Shown piece by piece: positions 1 through 10,740 of a stretch of 64,000 bases of DNA; position 1 is the stretch's first letter; each line of letters starts with the position of its first letter. Made by a program: the position numbers and the translations under genes. The stretch is from Phocaeicola vulgatus (GTDB lineage: Bacteria > Bacteroidota > Bacteroidia > Bacteroidales > Tannerellaceae), in contig CP091733.1 in assembly GCA_022009975.1 (NCBI GenBank), forward strand, positions 2,152,501-2,216,500, given 5' to 3'. Below the pieces are notes generated by a model that ran no database searches, was not told the origin of the DNA, and was given only the letters and a program-made list of their open reading frames with translations.

Positions 1-272
1 GCCGAAACGGCACCGGTTTGGGCTGTTCCGCGTTCGCTCGCCACTACTTGCGGAATCACTTTTGTTTTCTTCTCCTGCGGGTACTTAGATGTTTCAGTTC
101 CCCGCGTTCGCCCCATTTGCATGGTGGCAGGCCTCCTGCCTGCCGGGTTGCCCCATTCGGAAATCCCGGGATCAAGGATTATTTGCATCTCCCCCGGGCT
201 TTTCGCAGCTTATCACGTCCTTCATCGCCTCCGAGAGCCAAGGCATCCACCGTCTGCCCTTGCTTACTTTCT
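1..272 (-). rRNA. rrl: 23S ribosomal RNA, 5' part (runs off the window)
   Basis: The reverse strand near 240-250 reads GGTGGATGCCTTGGC, the conserved 5' region of bacterial 23S rRNA, followed by the GAGGCGATGAAGGACGTG block. The 5' end is placed about 23 bases before GGTGGATGCC by analogy with E. coli, so it is uncertain by several bases. The rest lies outside the window to the left. ORFs seen here are shadows of the rRNA. Confidence 0.95.
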
Positions 273-389
273 CTGTCACGGCACTTGCGCGCCGGATTGA
301 TATTTCTCAAGCTTGCTCTTCTCGTTACTTTATTGAATGTACAGCATGTCAAAGATCTTTCCGCCAAGTAACTGGTACTTTGGCTACTG

Positions 390-463
390 TGGAGAATAAC
401 GGATTCGAACCGTTGACCCTCTGCGTGCAAAGCAGATGCTCTAGCCAGCTGAGCTAATCCCCC
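390..463 (-). tRNA. tRNA-Ala (anticodon TGC)
   Basis: The reverse strand folds into a 74-nt cloverleaf. The acceptor GGGGGAT pairs with ATTCTCC, the anticodon loop is TTTGCAC (TGC), and the T-arm holds GGTTCGAATCC. The discriminator is A and CCA is not encoded. It lies in the 16S-23S spacer, next to the 23S gene. Confidence 0.96.
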
Positions 464-470
464 AAGGATG

Positions 471-544
471 CGGTGCGTACGGGACTCGAACCCGTGACCC
501 CATGCGTGACAGGCATGTATTCTAACCAGCTGAACTAACGCACC
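471..544 (-). tRNA. tRNA-Asp (anticodon GTC)
   Basis: The reverse strand gives a 74-nt cloverleaf. The acceptor GGTGCGT pairs with ACGCACC, the anticodon loop is CTGTCAC (GTC), and the discriminator is G, as expected for Asp. It sits between tRNA-Ile and tRNA-Ala in the rrn spacer, an unusual third spacer tRNA; the common bacterial layout is Ile-Ala only. Confidence 0.94.
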
Positions 545-566
545 TTGTTGATTTTGATTTGTTTGG

Positions 567-640
567 TAGTCCCAGGCAGAGTTGAACTGCCGACCTCTAC
601 ATTATCAGTGTAGCGCTCTAACCAACTGAGCTATAGGACT
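567..640 (-). tRNA. tRNA-Ile (anticodon GAT)
   Basis: The reverse strand gives a 74-nt cloverleaf. The acceptor AGTCCTA pairs with TGGGACT, the anticodon loop is CTGATAA (GAT), and the T-arm holds AGTTCAACTC. It is the first spacer tRNA after 16S in the direction of transcription. Confidence 0.96.
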
Positions 641-769
641 GTCAACTTTGCCGGGATGGTACCCAGCTTCATCTTTCTCTTTTTACCTTTATATGTTTCC
701 ATATCCAACGGGTACAAGCGGGAAGCCATACTGCCGTTACCCAAGCCCGAGGGGAACCTTCGCGCTCCA

Positions 770-2300
<1,531 letters not shown>

Positions 2301-2450
2301 TGATTTGTTTTATGTCTTCAGCCCAAGATTCCCTTTTTATTAGAGCTTAAGTATTTTTTTGACGGTATGTCTTCTTTAATACTTGTACTACTCGTTGTAT
2401 ATGTAAATCTTTCAAAGAACTTCTCTCGATTTTATTGAGAGTTGCGGGTG

Positions 2451-2483
2451 CAAAGGTAAGGACTTTTTCTTTTATCTTCCAAA
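2451..2483 (-). promoter_or_regulatory. rrn promoter, proximal (TTTG-N21-TACCTTTG)
   Basis: On the minus strand a -33 TTTG (2483-2480) is followed after 21 bases by the -7 box TACCTTTG (2458-2451). This is the Bacteroidota housekeeping sigma (sigma-ABfr) form. It lies about 150 bases upstream of the 16S 5' end. Confidence 0.75.
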
Positions 2484-2544
2484 TTTTTTCCGGAAGTTTT
2501 TTTCATTCTTTTTTTGTTGACCGCATCTCTCTCGATTGCGGATG

Positions 2545-2576
2545 CAAAGGTAGGTGGTTTTTATTTATTGACCAAA
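2545..2576 (-). promoter_or_regulatory. rrn promoter, distal (TTTG-N20-TACCTTTG)
   Basis: A second copy of the same promoter form on the minus strand: -33 TTTG (2576-2573), 20-base spacer, -7 TACCTTTG (2552-2545). Both promoters are preceded by the shared words TCTCGATT and GGATGC/GGGTGC, which suggests a duplication that gives the rRNA operon tandem promoters. Confidence 0.7.
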
Positions 2577-2672
2577 TGTTTTTGCGATTATTTTTTTGAA
2601 ATATTTTTCAGTATTTTGTTTTTTTATTGGTTTCCAATGATTTAGTCGTTGGTGTTTTTCCTACAAGAGTGT

Positions 2673-2846
2673 CCCTTACTTTTGGCTTGACCCAAAAGTA
2701 AGCAAAAGCTCAAGGCTTACGCTGCTGGCCTACTCCGTTCATTGCGTTCGCTGTGCGCGCCTAAAGCCGTTCGCTCCGCTCACTTCGACGGCGCTCCGGA
2801 CGCTCTCTCCATTCTCTCCGTTTTACGGCCACCAGCGAATGCCGGG
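2673..2846. repeat. G+C-rich dispersed repeat, copy 1
   Basis: 174 bases nearly identical to 8735-8908. It opens with a hairpin, CTTACTTTTGG paired with CCAAAAGTAAG (2675-2702), then a G+C-rich body ending in ACCAGCGAATGCCGGG. Related pieces occur in reverse at 16983-17050 and 18651-18670. The ORFs across it (for example 2742-3008) differ in the flanking sequence and show no protein signature, so I do not call a gene. It fills most of the gap between the rrn promoters and the first Sus locus. Confidence 0.8.
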
Positions 2847-3009
2847 CTTTTCTTCCTTTCTGCCTTCTTTGCTTCTTCCACACCGGCTTCCGCTTCGCTT
2901 AGCCTTCCTTCTTCTTTGCCTCCGCTTTCTCGAACTACTGAGATTTGTCGTTGTATAATACTTATTATAATGGGTTTTCTGTGTCTGAGCATTTCCATGC
3001 TATTATAAT

Positions 3010-3200
3010 AGCGTTTAAATGGTGTTTTAATGCCGTTTAAATGGTGTTTTAATGCCGTTTAAATGGTGTTTAAACAGGAGGCGTTTTTTCGATGGTTTGA
3101 CCTCTTTCCCAAAAGGTAGTATGCTTTTTGGAAAGAGGTAGTATGCTTTTGAAAAAGGTCGTATGCTTTTTGGAAAAGGGTCGTATGCTTTGTTTTGGGA
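3010..3200. repeat. Composite intergenic repeat (GTTTAAA and AGTATGC units), copy 1
   Basis: Three tandem units of about 24 bases with GTTTAAATGGTGTTTTAATGCC run from 3010 to 3078. A GACCTCTTTCC block follows, then four units of about 21 bases with the core GGTAGTATGCTTTTT or GGTCGTATGC (3110-3200). The same parts in the same relative order occur at 41925-41996, 56212-56345 and 59088-59190 on the other strand, and a divergent version at 25100-25345. Confidence 0.75.
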
Positions 3201-3265
3201 TGAGTTGAGATGAAAAATATGGCAACTGTAATTCTGTGTATTCTTTATAGCTATTAGAAAAAGAG

Positions 3266-3302
3266 AAGGGACGCTGCAAACTCACGTTTGTATGCATCCC
3301 TT
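3266..3302 (-). terminator. Rho-independent terminator of the first SusC/SusD operon
   Basis: Minus-strand hairpin AAGGGATGCATACAAAC / GTTTGCAGCGTCCCTT with a short loop, followed by CTCTTTTTC. It starts 45 bases past the SusD stop codon. Confidence 0.7.
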
Positions 3303-3346
3303 GCTTAAGTGTCAGTAAAAAACACATTAAAAATTGATGGAAAAAT

Positions 3347-4825
3347 TTACTTCACACCGGTTCTGGTATCCCACCACATTTTATCACCCCAAGTATTATC
3401 TACAATACCAGAAGTTACTGCTCCTATGTTTTCTTTGTTGTAAACATACTCGTTATTTGGGTAAGGCATGCGGAAGGGGACATCTGTATGCTCATTGCCG
3501 AATAAACAGAATTTGCCTGGATATTCTCCAGAAGTCTGGATTTCTTTCGGATATCCTGTACGACGGTACAAAGACCATGCTTCTTTGTCTTCCTTGAACA
3601 GGGCTACCCATTCTTCCATATAGATGCGTTCTAATGTATTGTCAAATTTTCCTTTGCCTGCCAAGTATTTGTCGGCTTCGGCTGATTCGATACCATTGTC
3701 ATCCATTGAGATGCGGACAGCCTTTTCGTATGCATCCTTGGCTGAGATTCCTACGTTCCAACCTCTTTGTGCGGCTTCTGCCAAGATGAAGTAGTTTTCA
3801 CATGACTTCAAGAACGGTGTGAAACCGGCTGCTTCGTTACGGTACATGGATCCCACACGGGAGATGGTTGTCAGGTTGGCAGGTGCGGATAATGCGCCGT
3901 TCTCATATCCTCTGTATTGGCCGTCAGAAGCTGCAGGCTTCATGATTGAGGAGATACGAGGGTCTTCCATCTTTGTCATGTGTGCCACGAATATGTTACT
4001 CATACCGTAGTCGTCACGAGACAATGCGTTGTCATACCATGGTTCGTTGTACGGTTTGGATCCTTGCCAGTAGAAATAGGCATTGTCTGCACTGCTGTCC
4101 AAGATTGGATATTTGCTCAAGTTCTGGCCGATTTCTTCGATGGTGCTCTTTGCCAAATCCGGAGCTACGTTCACGATACGCATCGCTGTGCGCAAACGGA
4201 GAGAGTTACAGAACTTCTGCCATAATGCTATTTTACCATTGAACAAGAAGTCTCCATTTCCTAAAGCGTCGCTACCTAAACCTGCTGACATTTCATCTGC
4301 GACAGCTTTCAGCTCGCTCAAGATAGCCGGGTAGATATCCGCCTGGCGGTCATATTTCGGTTTGATGATGCCTTCAGCCACTTTGTTGGCTTCTGTGAAA
4401 GGAATGTCACCAAACTCATCCGTAGTGGTCAACCACAAATATTGGCTCCAGATGCGGGCAGCCCAACGGATGTTCTTCAACTCAGACGCAGACGATTCCG
4501 TGTTGGCCAAGATGTCGTTCATCAACTCGATACCATTGTAACAGTTATAGAACTTGTTGCCATACGTATTGTTGGTCGGGATGTAGTTATAGTTATCCAT
4601 ATACTGGATTTTCACCTGGTAACCAGCCCATGCTTCCGTAGCGTCATAACCACCCTCTCTCGATGCTTTTTCACGGATGGAATAGCCCAAGATATTGCTC
4701 GGTTCACCTTTAGGAAGCGCATCCGGGTCGGTGTTGATATTTTCAAAATCACTTGTACAGCCTCCAAGCACTAAAGTGAACAGTAAAGAGGCGAATGCCG
4801 ATTTTTTTAATATGTTATTCATCAT
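3347..4825 (-). CDS. SusD/RagB-family outer-membrane nutrient-binding lipoprotein
   Basis: 492 residues. A lipoprotein signal ends at LVLGGC with the lipidated Cys at residue 23, followed by acidic residues (SDFE), which in Bacteroidota often marks surface export. The mature start, DFENINTDPDALP, and the TPR-rich alpha-helical body match the SusD-like_2 type of the SusD/RagB family. The protein would cap the SusC barrel encoded 21 bases upstream and bind the substrate on the cell surface. No glycan hydrolase or regulator lies next to the pair, so the substrate cannot be inferred; some relatives take up peptides rather than glycans. A terminator follows the stop codon. The frame is intact across its whole length. 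Confidence 0.92.
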   Translation of the reverse strand: MMNNILKKSAFASLLFTLVLGGCTSDFENINTDPDALPKGEPSNILGYSIREKASREGGYDATEAWAGYQVKIQYMDNYNYIPTNNTYGNKFYNCYNGIELMNDILANTESSASELKNIRWAARIWSQYLWLTTTDEFGDIPFTEANKVAEGIIKPKYDRQADIYPAILSELKAVADEMSAGLGSDALGNGDFLFNGKIALWQKFCNSLRLRTAMRIVNVAPDLAKSTIEEIGQNLSKYPILDSSADNAYFYWQGSKPYNEPWYDNALSRDDYGMSNIFVAHMTKMEDPRISSIMKPAASDGQYRGYENGALSAPANLTTISRVGSMYRNEAAGFTPFLKSCENYFILAEAAQRGWNVGISAKDAYEKAVRISMDDNGIESAEADKYLAGKGKFDNTLERIYMEEWVALFKEDKEAWSLYRRTGYPKEIQTSGEYPGKFCLFGNEHTDVPFRMPYPNNEYVYNKENIGAVTSGIVDNTWGDKMWWDTRTGVK

Positions 4826-4846
4826 GATTTCTACCTATTTTAATGA

Positions 4847-7800
4847 TTAAAATGTCAAGTTAAGTTTCAAACCGAAGCTACGAGATGAAGGAACAGCAGC
4901 CTGTTCAAAACCGATACCACGGCTATCGCTGGATACACCACCTGTTTCCGGATCCAAACGCATCGTGTTAGAACTATGTACCCACATCAACCATAGGTTC
5001 GTACCAATCAAGGATACGGAAGCGTTGCTGATGTAACGTGTCTTTGCAATCAACTCTTTCGGGAAGTTGTAAGAGATATAGGCTTCACGCAGTTTCAAGT
5101 AAGAACCATCGAATACATAATACTCGCTTACATCTGCCTTGAACCAAGAATAAGCATCTGTCTTGATGGTGTTGGTTACCCATTTGCCGCTCGCATCCTG
5201 CATAACCACTTTTTCATTCTTCAACACATCCACACCACCTACGATGTCACGTTCACGGATGCCGTTTTCAGCTGTCACGTTAGCAACACCGGCTGTATAG
5301 GAGTGGGCCATTGTCTGTGACCAGATATCACCACCGATTCTCAAATCCAACAAGAAACCGAAGCCCCAGTTCTTGATGTTGAAGTCATGACGCCAGTTCA
5401 TCATGAAGTCAGGAGTGACGTTACCGATTCTCTGTGCGCTCTTGCTTCTCAACAAACCATTGGAATTGACCTTGACAGCTCCGATTTGGTCGGCTGTAGC
5501 CAAACCGTTTTTCACATCAGCCTCGTCTACTCGGTCGAAACCAGGACCTACCAATTCGCCCCACTTTTCACCTTCGATAGCCTGGGTAGCGATACCCCAT
5601 GTCCAACCCATGCCATATTCTTTCAAACCTGGATAAAGTTCAACGACTTTACTTCTATCCTTAGAGAAGTTCAATGTAGAGCTCCAGTTGAGTCCATCTT
5701 TGCTTTCGAGGATGTCACCTCTTACCTGCAATTCAATACCTTTGTTCTCAATCTTACCGGCATTGATCAACAAAGAGCTGTAACCACTTGAATAAGGAAT
5801 TCTAACGTTCAAGATCTGGTCGGTAGTTGTCTTGTGGTAATATGCCAAGTCGAAGTGCAAACGATCATGCAAGAAACCAAACTCGGTTCCCAATTCCCAA
5901 GTCTTGATGCTTTCCGGTTTCAAGTCCGGGTTAGGATAAACCGTACTCTTATAAATCTGTGCCACGCCATTGAAAGCATCGGTTGCAGCATAGTAGTATG
6001 CGCGGTTACGATAAGGAGAAGTGGCACTACCGATTTCCGCCCAACCTGCACGCAGTTTCCAGAATGAGAGGTAGCTACCGTCACCTTTCAACGCTGGCAA
6101 AGATTCTGTTACAATCCAGCTGGCACTTGCGGATGGATAGAAGAAGGCATCCTTGATGGTTGAATCCCAGTCATTACGGGCACTCAAGTCCACATATAAC
6201 TGGTTTCTCCAACCGATGGAAGCATTGCCATATACGGAATTGGAACGACGGTGTGAGTGATCCATGTAGTTGTATGCCGCACCATCTTTATTGGCGATGG
6301 TATATACACCCGGGATAGTCAATGCGGTTGCACCGATTCTTGCATCTTCCCAAGATAGGTCACGGTAGTTGGCACCCGCCATGGCAGTGATGTTGAAGTC
6401 ACCGAATGTCTTGTTGAAGCTGGCGATGAAGTCCAAGTTCAACTCGGTGTTCTTTGTATTGATTTGAGTGAAGCCACCTTTTGTCCAATCGGACCTATCA
6501 ATATAGTGACGTTCAAAAGACTGTGAATTATAGTAATCGACACCGGCACGGCCTTCGAACTTCAAGAATTCAAAAGGCTGGTAATACAACGATGTCTTTC
6601 CGAAAATACGGTCACGTTGGTAACTGTTCGTATTTTCATTCACGTTGAAATACGGGTTCATGTGGTAATTCGTATTCCAGTTATAATAGGTATAGTTGCC
6701 ATTCGCATCCTTCTGGTCCCAATTCTCCTTCAAAGTCTTCATGTTGATTTGGCGACCGGACCAAGCGAACAAAGAGTTGATCGGGTTGTTTCCACCGTAA
6801 CCCTGTGCTACCAAGTTATCGCTCTGTGTCCTTGTGTAGCTTGCGCTCATGTCGTAAGAGATATAGTTGTTCAACTTGAAGAAGGAGTTCAATTGGGCAG
6901 AATATCTCTTCTGGTCTGTATTAGGAACCGTACCTTTCTGGTCACGATAAGAGATAGAAGCACGAGTAGTGGACTTCTCTGAGTTCGCTGACAATGAGAT
7001 GGTATGGTTCATGGAGTAACCTGTCTGGAAGAAATCCTTGATGTTGTTTGGACGGGAAACCCAAGGTGCCTTCTGTCCGTTGCTGTCATATTGAACCAAG
7101 TTCAAGCCTGCATCCAAGCGAGGTCCCCAAGATTCATCATAGAAGTCATTGATACCGTTTGTACCGTCTACCCAGTTGAAACCATACTGCTCGGCATATT
7201 CCTGGTAACTCAAATCCGGAGCGTTCTGTTTCCAATGCCATTCGTCACCGTTGTTACCTTGTCCGTATGAGTTCTGCAATTTAGGAACGGTAGAGATGCG
7301 GTCGATTGTGAAGTTGCCATCGTAGGAAACCTTTACTCCGCTGCCCTTCTTGCCCGATTTGGTTGTAATCAAGATAACACCGTTACCAGCACGCATACCA
7401 TAAAGTGCGGCAGAACCTCCTTTCAATACCGTCATGGATTCGATGTCTTCCGGGTTGATATCATTCAAACCTGAACCGTAGTCCACACCGTTATAGGTGT
7501 TATCACCAGAACGCTGTGTATCATTGGCAATAGGCACACCATCCAACACGATCAACGGCTGTTGGTCAGCTGCCAAAGATGAGTTACCGCGGACAGATAT
7601 ACGGGAAGAAGCACCGACGCTACCACCGAACTGGTTGACCTGCACACCGGCTACTTTACCGGACAATGCACCCGTCACGTTGATTTGGCCTGCTTTCGTC
7701 AATTCCTCAGAACCTACTTCCTGGATGGCATAACCCAATGACTTCTTTTCACGGGAGATACCCATTGCCGTTACGACAACTTCATCCAATGCGTGGGAGT

Positions 7801-8104
7801 CTGATTCCAATTTGATGTTCATTACAGCTGTAATAGGAATTTCTCTACCTTTCAATCCCACGTAAGATACCATTACACTCTTGGCATCGTTTGGAACATC
7901 CAATGAGAATTTTCCATCGAAGTCGGTGATGGTACCGATTGTTGTACCCTTAACTACAATAGCCGCACCAATTACCGGCTGATTGTCCTCGGCAGAGATA
8001 ACCTGCCCCGTCACTTTCTTAGTCTGTGCGGTAGCTAAACCTATGCTGGACGCTACGCAGACCATTAATAAGCCAAACTTATCCATAGACATTATTATTT
8101 TCAT
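4847..8104 (-). CDS. SusC/RagA-family TonB-linked outer-membrane transporter
   Basis: 1085 residues. A signal peptide ends near residue 26 (GLATAQ). A carboxypeptidase-regulatory-like domain covers about 30-100, the conserved LDEVVVTAMG segment about 106-115, then come a plug domain (SGKVAGVQV, SSLAADQQPLIVLDGVP, ESMTVLKGGSAALYG) and a 22-strand type barrel ending in aromatic FGLKLNLTF. It imports a substrate captured by the SusD partner using TonB energy. First gene of a two-gene operon with the downstream SusD gene. A near-perfect promoter lies 230 bases upstream, leaving a leader of about 220 bases. Substrate unknown. Confidence 0.95.
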   Translation of the reverse strand: MKIIMSMDKFGLLMVCVASSIGLATAQTKKVTGQVISAEDNQPVIGAAIVVKGTTIGTITDFDGKFSLDVPNDAKSVMVSYVGLKGREIPITAVMNIKLESDSHALDEVVVTAMGISREKKSLGYAIQEVGSEELTKAGQINVTGALSGKVAGVQVNQFGGSVGASSRISVRGNSSLAADQQPLIVLDGVPIANDTQRSGDNTYNGVDYGSGLNDINPEDIESMTVLKGGSAALYGMRAGNGVILITTKSGKKGSGVKVSYDGNFTIDRISTVPKLQNSYGQGNNGDEWHWKQNAPDLSYQEYAEQYGFNWVDGTNGINDFYDESWGPRLDAGLNLVQYDSNGQKAPWVSRPNNIKDFFQTGYSMNHTISLSANSEKSTTRASISYRDQKGTVPNTDQKRYSAQLNSFFKLNNYISYDMSASYTRTQSDNLVAQGYGGNNPINSLFAWSGRQINMKTLKENWDQKDANGNYTYYNWNTNYHMNPYFNVNENTNSYQRDRIFGKTSLYYQPFEFLKFEGRAGVDYYNSQSFERHYIDRSDWTKGGFTQINTKNTELNLDFIASFNKTFGDFNITAMAGANYRDLSWEDARIGATALTIPGVYTIANKDGAAYNYMDHSHRRSNSVYGNASIGWRNQLYVDLSARNDWDSTIKDAFFYPSASASWIVTESLPALKGDGSYLSFWKLRAGWAEIGSATSPYRNRAYYYAATDAFNGVAQIYKSTVYPNPDLKPESIKTWELGTEFGFLHDRLHFDLAYYHKTTTDQILNVRIPYSSGYSSLLINAGKIENKGIELQVRGDILESKDGLNWSSTLNFSKDRSKVVELYPGLKEYGMGWTWGIATQAIEGEKWGELVGPGFDRVDEADVKNGLATADQIGAVKVNSNGLLRSKSAQRIGNVTPDFMMNWRHDFNIKNWGFGFLLDLRIGGDIWSQTMAHSYTAGVANVTAENGIRERDIVGGVDVLKNEKVVMQDASGKWVTNTIKTDAYSWFKADVSEYYVFDGSYLKLREAYISYNFPKELIAKTRYISNASVSLIGTNLWLMWVHSSNTMRLDPETGGVSSDSRGIGFEQAAVPSSRSFGLKLNLTF

Positions 8105-8333
8105 TAGTTATACTTCAGTAGGGTCAGTACTATTGCCGCGTCCAATATCCTTCAACCTGCGGAGTATAATGTTAGTAATTTTCCTTTTCACCATTTGTTT
8201 AAAACAACTGTAGAGTTTTTAGCGAACTCTAAAATTTATGACACTTAATTTCCCATCTTTAATCCTTAATTTTTCTTTCTTTTAAGTACCGATATGGTAA
8301 TTTACTTTTCAATATCATAAACTTTGTACACCG

Positions 8334-8364
8334 CAAAAATAAATATGATTTTTCATTCTACAAA
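8334..8364 (-). promoter_or_regulatory. Promoter of the first SusC/SusD operon
   Basis: Minus strand: -33 TTTG (8364-8361), 19-base spacer, -7 TATTTTTG (8341-8334). Transcription would start near 8328, leaving a leader of about 220 bases before the SusC start codon. The rest of the 8105-8945 gap is A+T-rich DNA without a convincing gene, then the dispersed repeat at 8735-8908. Confidence 0.65.
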
Positions 8365-8734
8365 TATTTATGCCTATTTTTTTCAATAAAAAAATTGAAT
8401 TTTTGCTGTTTATAGTTTCATTTCGTAAGCAAATGGTTAACCTAACGACCCTTTTGGAATATACAAACTTTTCACATTGGAAATAACTATTATTTGCAAT
8501 TTTAAGGTTATAAAAACAGAGGTAAGAAGGCAAAAACTGCCATTTCGTTGCTCTTGCATCCTGTTTTAACTAAAAAATCTTCCTGCTCTTCCTTGGTAAA
8601 TGGACAAATCGGGTGTTTTTGTTTCTATTTGTCAAGATTGGGTCGTCTAGAAGGGATGGTTGCTTTCATTTATCTTGTTTTAATGGATAATTCGGTTCTT
8701 ATTGCTTATTTCTGTTTGATTGGGAGCGGAGGTT

Positions 8735-8908
8735 CCCTTACTTTTGGCTTGACCCAAAAGTAACCAAAAAGTCAAGGCTTACGCTGCTGGCCTACTCCGT
8801 TCATTGCGTTCGCTGTGCGCGCCTAAAGCCGTTCGCTCCGCTCACTTCGACGGCGCTCCGGACGCTCTCTCCATTCTCTCCGTTTTACGGCCACCAGCGA
8901 ATGCCGGG
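8735..8908. repeat. G+C-rich dispersed repeat, copy 2
   Basis: Second copy of the repeat at 2673-2846, same length (174) and same orientation. It begins with the hairpin CTTACTTTTGG / CCAAAAGTAA near 8737 and ends in GCGAATGCCGGG. It lies just past the 3' end of the ATPase gene at 8946. Confidence 0.8.
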
Positions 8909-8945
8909 TTTCTCTTCCGCTTCGCCTCGCCTTTCTTTTTCCTTT

Positions 8946-10073
8946 CTACATCACCCACTCTATCCAGTTCTCTGGAGTAATGATTGCGGTCTCTTTTACG
9001 TCATAGGCTGTCAGGAATGAGGAGGGGAATTGGGTGCTTGCCCTTTTGGGATTCCATTTCATCTCAAAGAGGGTGAATTGGCCGTCGCACTCCTCTATGT
9101 AATCTATCTCTTGCTGCAATGTCGTGCGCCAGAAATAGCTGTTGGCATAGCGCATTGAATAGTGGTTGGCTTTGATGCGCTCGCTGATGATGAAGTTCTC
9201 CCACAAGGATCCTGTGTCTTGGCGCAGGGACAAGGGGGCGAAGTTCTGGAGGATGGCGTTGCGTATGCCGTTATCATAAAAGTATATTTTCTTTCCTTTC
9301 TTCAACTCGGTACGCAGGTTGCGGTTGAATCCGTTCAGGCGGAATACGATATAGCATTTCTCTAACAGGTCGATGTATTTCTCCACGGTCTTGTTGTCCG
9401 TTCCTATGGTCTGGGCAAGCTCGTTATAAGACACTTCACTGCATACTTGCAGGGCAAGGGCGGTGAGGAGTTTGCCTAATAACACGGGGCGGCGGACGCT
9501 CTCAAGCGAAAGGAGGTCCTTATAGAGGTAACTGCCGGCAAGGTTCATTAGCAGCTCTTTGGCATCTTCGGCATGGTTCACGATATCTGGATACGAACCA
9601 TATATAAGCCGTTGCTCGAGTGTCTGCTTTACCCCCAAGAGTCCTTGGCTTTCCATTATCTCCGCTGTGGAGATGGGATAAAGGTGGTACTCGAACTTGC
9701 GCCCGGTGAGTGGTTCATTGAGCCTGTCTTGCAATTCAAAGGAGGATGAGCCGGTGACTAACAACTGCACACCGGGGAAATTGTCGGTGATGCGCTTCAT
9801 GGTCATTCCGATATTCTCTACCCGCTGCGCTTCGTCTATCACCACTATCTTATTATCGGCTATGAGGAGGCGTAGTTCCGGCGTGTTCACGTTTGTGAGC
9901 ATGTCGCGCACTTCCGGCTCGTCGCAATTCAACTGCAAGGTCTTGCACCCTTGTTTCTCAAGGATCATTCTGAAGAGCGTACTTTTGCCTACTTGCCGTG
10001 CCCCTATGACGATGATTGCTTTTCCGGCAAACATTCGGGCTTCTATCGTTTTCTGAAGTTGTCGTATTATCAT
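8946..10073 (-). CDS. AAA ATPase with C-terminal DUF4143 domain
   Basis: 375 residues from the chosen start MIIRQLQK. Walker A is GARQVGKS (24-31); Walker B is IVVIDEAQ near 80. The AAA_14 ATPase domain is followed by a DUF4143 region with a winged-helix part (QTIGTDNKTVEKYIDLLE) and a nuclease-like end (TTLQQEIDYIEE, then FEMKWN). Such proteins are common in gut Bacteroidota; their role is not established. The longer frame to 10100 would run into the -7 box at 10098-10105, while AGGAGA sits 8 bases before the ATG at 10073, so the shorter start is preferred. It is a single-gene unit. Confidence 0.88.
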   Translation of the reverse strand: MIIRQLQKTIEARMFAGKAIIVIGARQVGKSTLFRMILEKQGCKTLQLNCDEPEVRDMLTNVNTPELRLLIADNKIVVIDEAQRVENIGMTMKRITDNFPGVQLLVTGSSSFELQDRLNEPLTGRKFEYHLYPISTAEIMESQGLLGVKQTLEQRLIYGSYPDIVNHAEDAKELLMNLAGSYLYKDLLSLESVRRPVLLGKLLTALALQVCSEVSYNELAQTIGTDNKTVEKYIDLLEKCYIVFRLNGFNRNLRTELKKGKKIYFYDNGIRNAILQNFAPLSLRQDTGSLWENFIISERIKANHYSMRYANSYFWRTTLQQEIDYIEECDGQFTLFEMKWNPKRASTQFPSSFLTAYDVKETAIITPENWIEWVM

Positions 10074-10097
10074 GGATATTTCTCCTATTTCTCCCCA

Positions 10098-10129
10098 CAA
10101 AGATAAAGAAAAGGGGCGGTAATCCCAAA
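10098..10129 (-). promoter_or_regulatory. Promoter of the DUF4143-type ATPase gene
   Basis: Minus strand: -33 TTTG (10129-10126), 20-base spacer, -7 TATCTTTG (10105-10098). The expected start of transcription is near 10091, about 18 bases before the ATG. Confidence 0.7.
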
Positions 10130-10264
10130 ATTCTATATGATTTTTGGGATTATAATCCTAAAAGTTATAGGGAATTTTGGGATTTGCCCCTTTGGCGTCT
10201 TCCCGGCTTCTTTTTTGCAAACTGTACTTATTCAAGCCTGACGCTCGTTTTTGCCACTAATGGT

Positions 10265-10639
10265 TCATGCTGGCGGCGGTCCAAAACGGTTGTCGCCTTC
10301 GCCTTCCTTTATTGTCAATATCAGGAACCAGATGGATCCAATCAGTGGTACTAAATTGATGAATATCCATCCTCCGCCTTTGCCTATGTCGTGCATCCGG
10401 CGTACCGACACTGCCAATGAGGGCAGAAGCAGTCCTAACATGATGATGGCGTTAAGACCCATAATGATGTAGTAGGCTATCGACAGCGCACCGAGGAGGT
10501 TCTGCAGGAGGGTAAAGATGAGGTTGATCATGAACACAACCAATACATATTTCCAAAATTCCCCCCGGCTTGCCCGGCCTGTAAACTGGGCATACTTGCC
10601 TGATACTACTTCCCTGAAATTTGATAAAATTGTTCCCAT
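10265..10639 (-). CDS. DUF805 family small membrane protein
   Basis: 124 residues. The N-terminal FTGRASRGEFWKY motif and the later SVRRMHDIGKGGGWIF motif are the DUF805 signature. Three hydrophobic stretches (about 29-50, 55-77, 90-107) are likely inner-membrane helices, and the tail ends GDNRFGPPPA, as is usual for the family. Function unknown. It is a single gene; the 380-base gap upstream holds a 140-bp segment that is also found before the Big_2 lipoprotein gene. Confidence 0.9.
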   Translation of the reverse strand: MGTILSNFREVVSGKYAQFTGRASRGEFWKYVLVVFMINLIFTLLQNLLGALSIAYYIIMGLNAIIMLGLLLPSLAVSVRRMHDIGKGGGWIFINLVPLIGSIWFLILTIKEGEGDNRFGPPPA

Positions 10640-10740
10640 AAGCGTTTTATTTAAGTGATTTATGAAACAGTTGGTTATTTGACTGTTAATCTGATTATCT
10701 TATACTGCCATCTTCTTTCATACATTGTTTGCACGAAATT

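Noticed and set aside
2742..3008. Overlapping ORFs in the G+C-rich repeat
   Set aside because: The repeat copy at 8735-8908 does not keep the same reading frame context, and the translations are low-complexity (Ser/Pro/Leu or Glu/Lys rich).
8315..8533. 72-codon ORF upstream of the first SusC gene
   Set aside because: It overlaps the likely promoter at 8334-8364, is A+T-driven in composition, and has no ribosome site or family motif.
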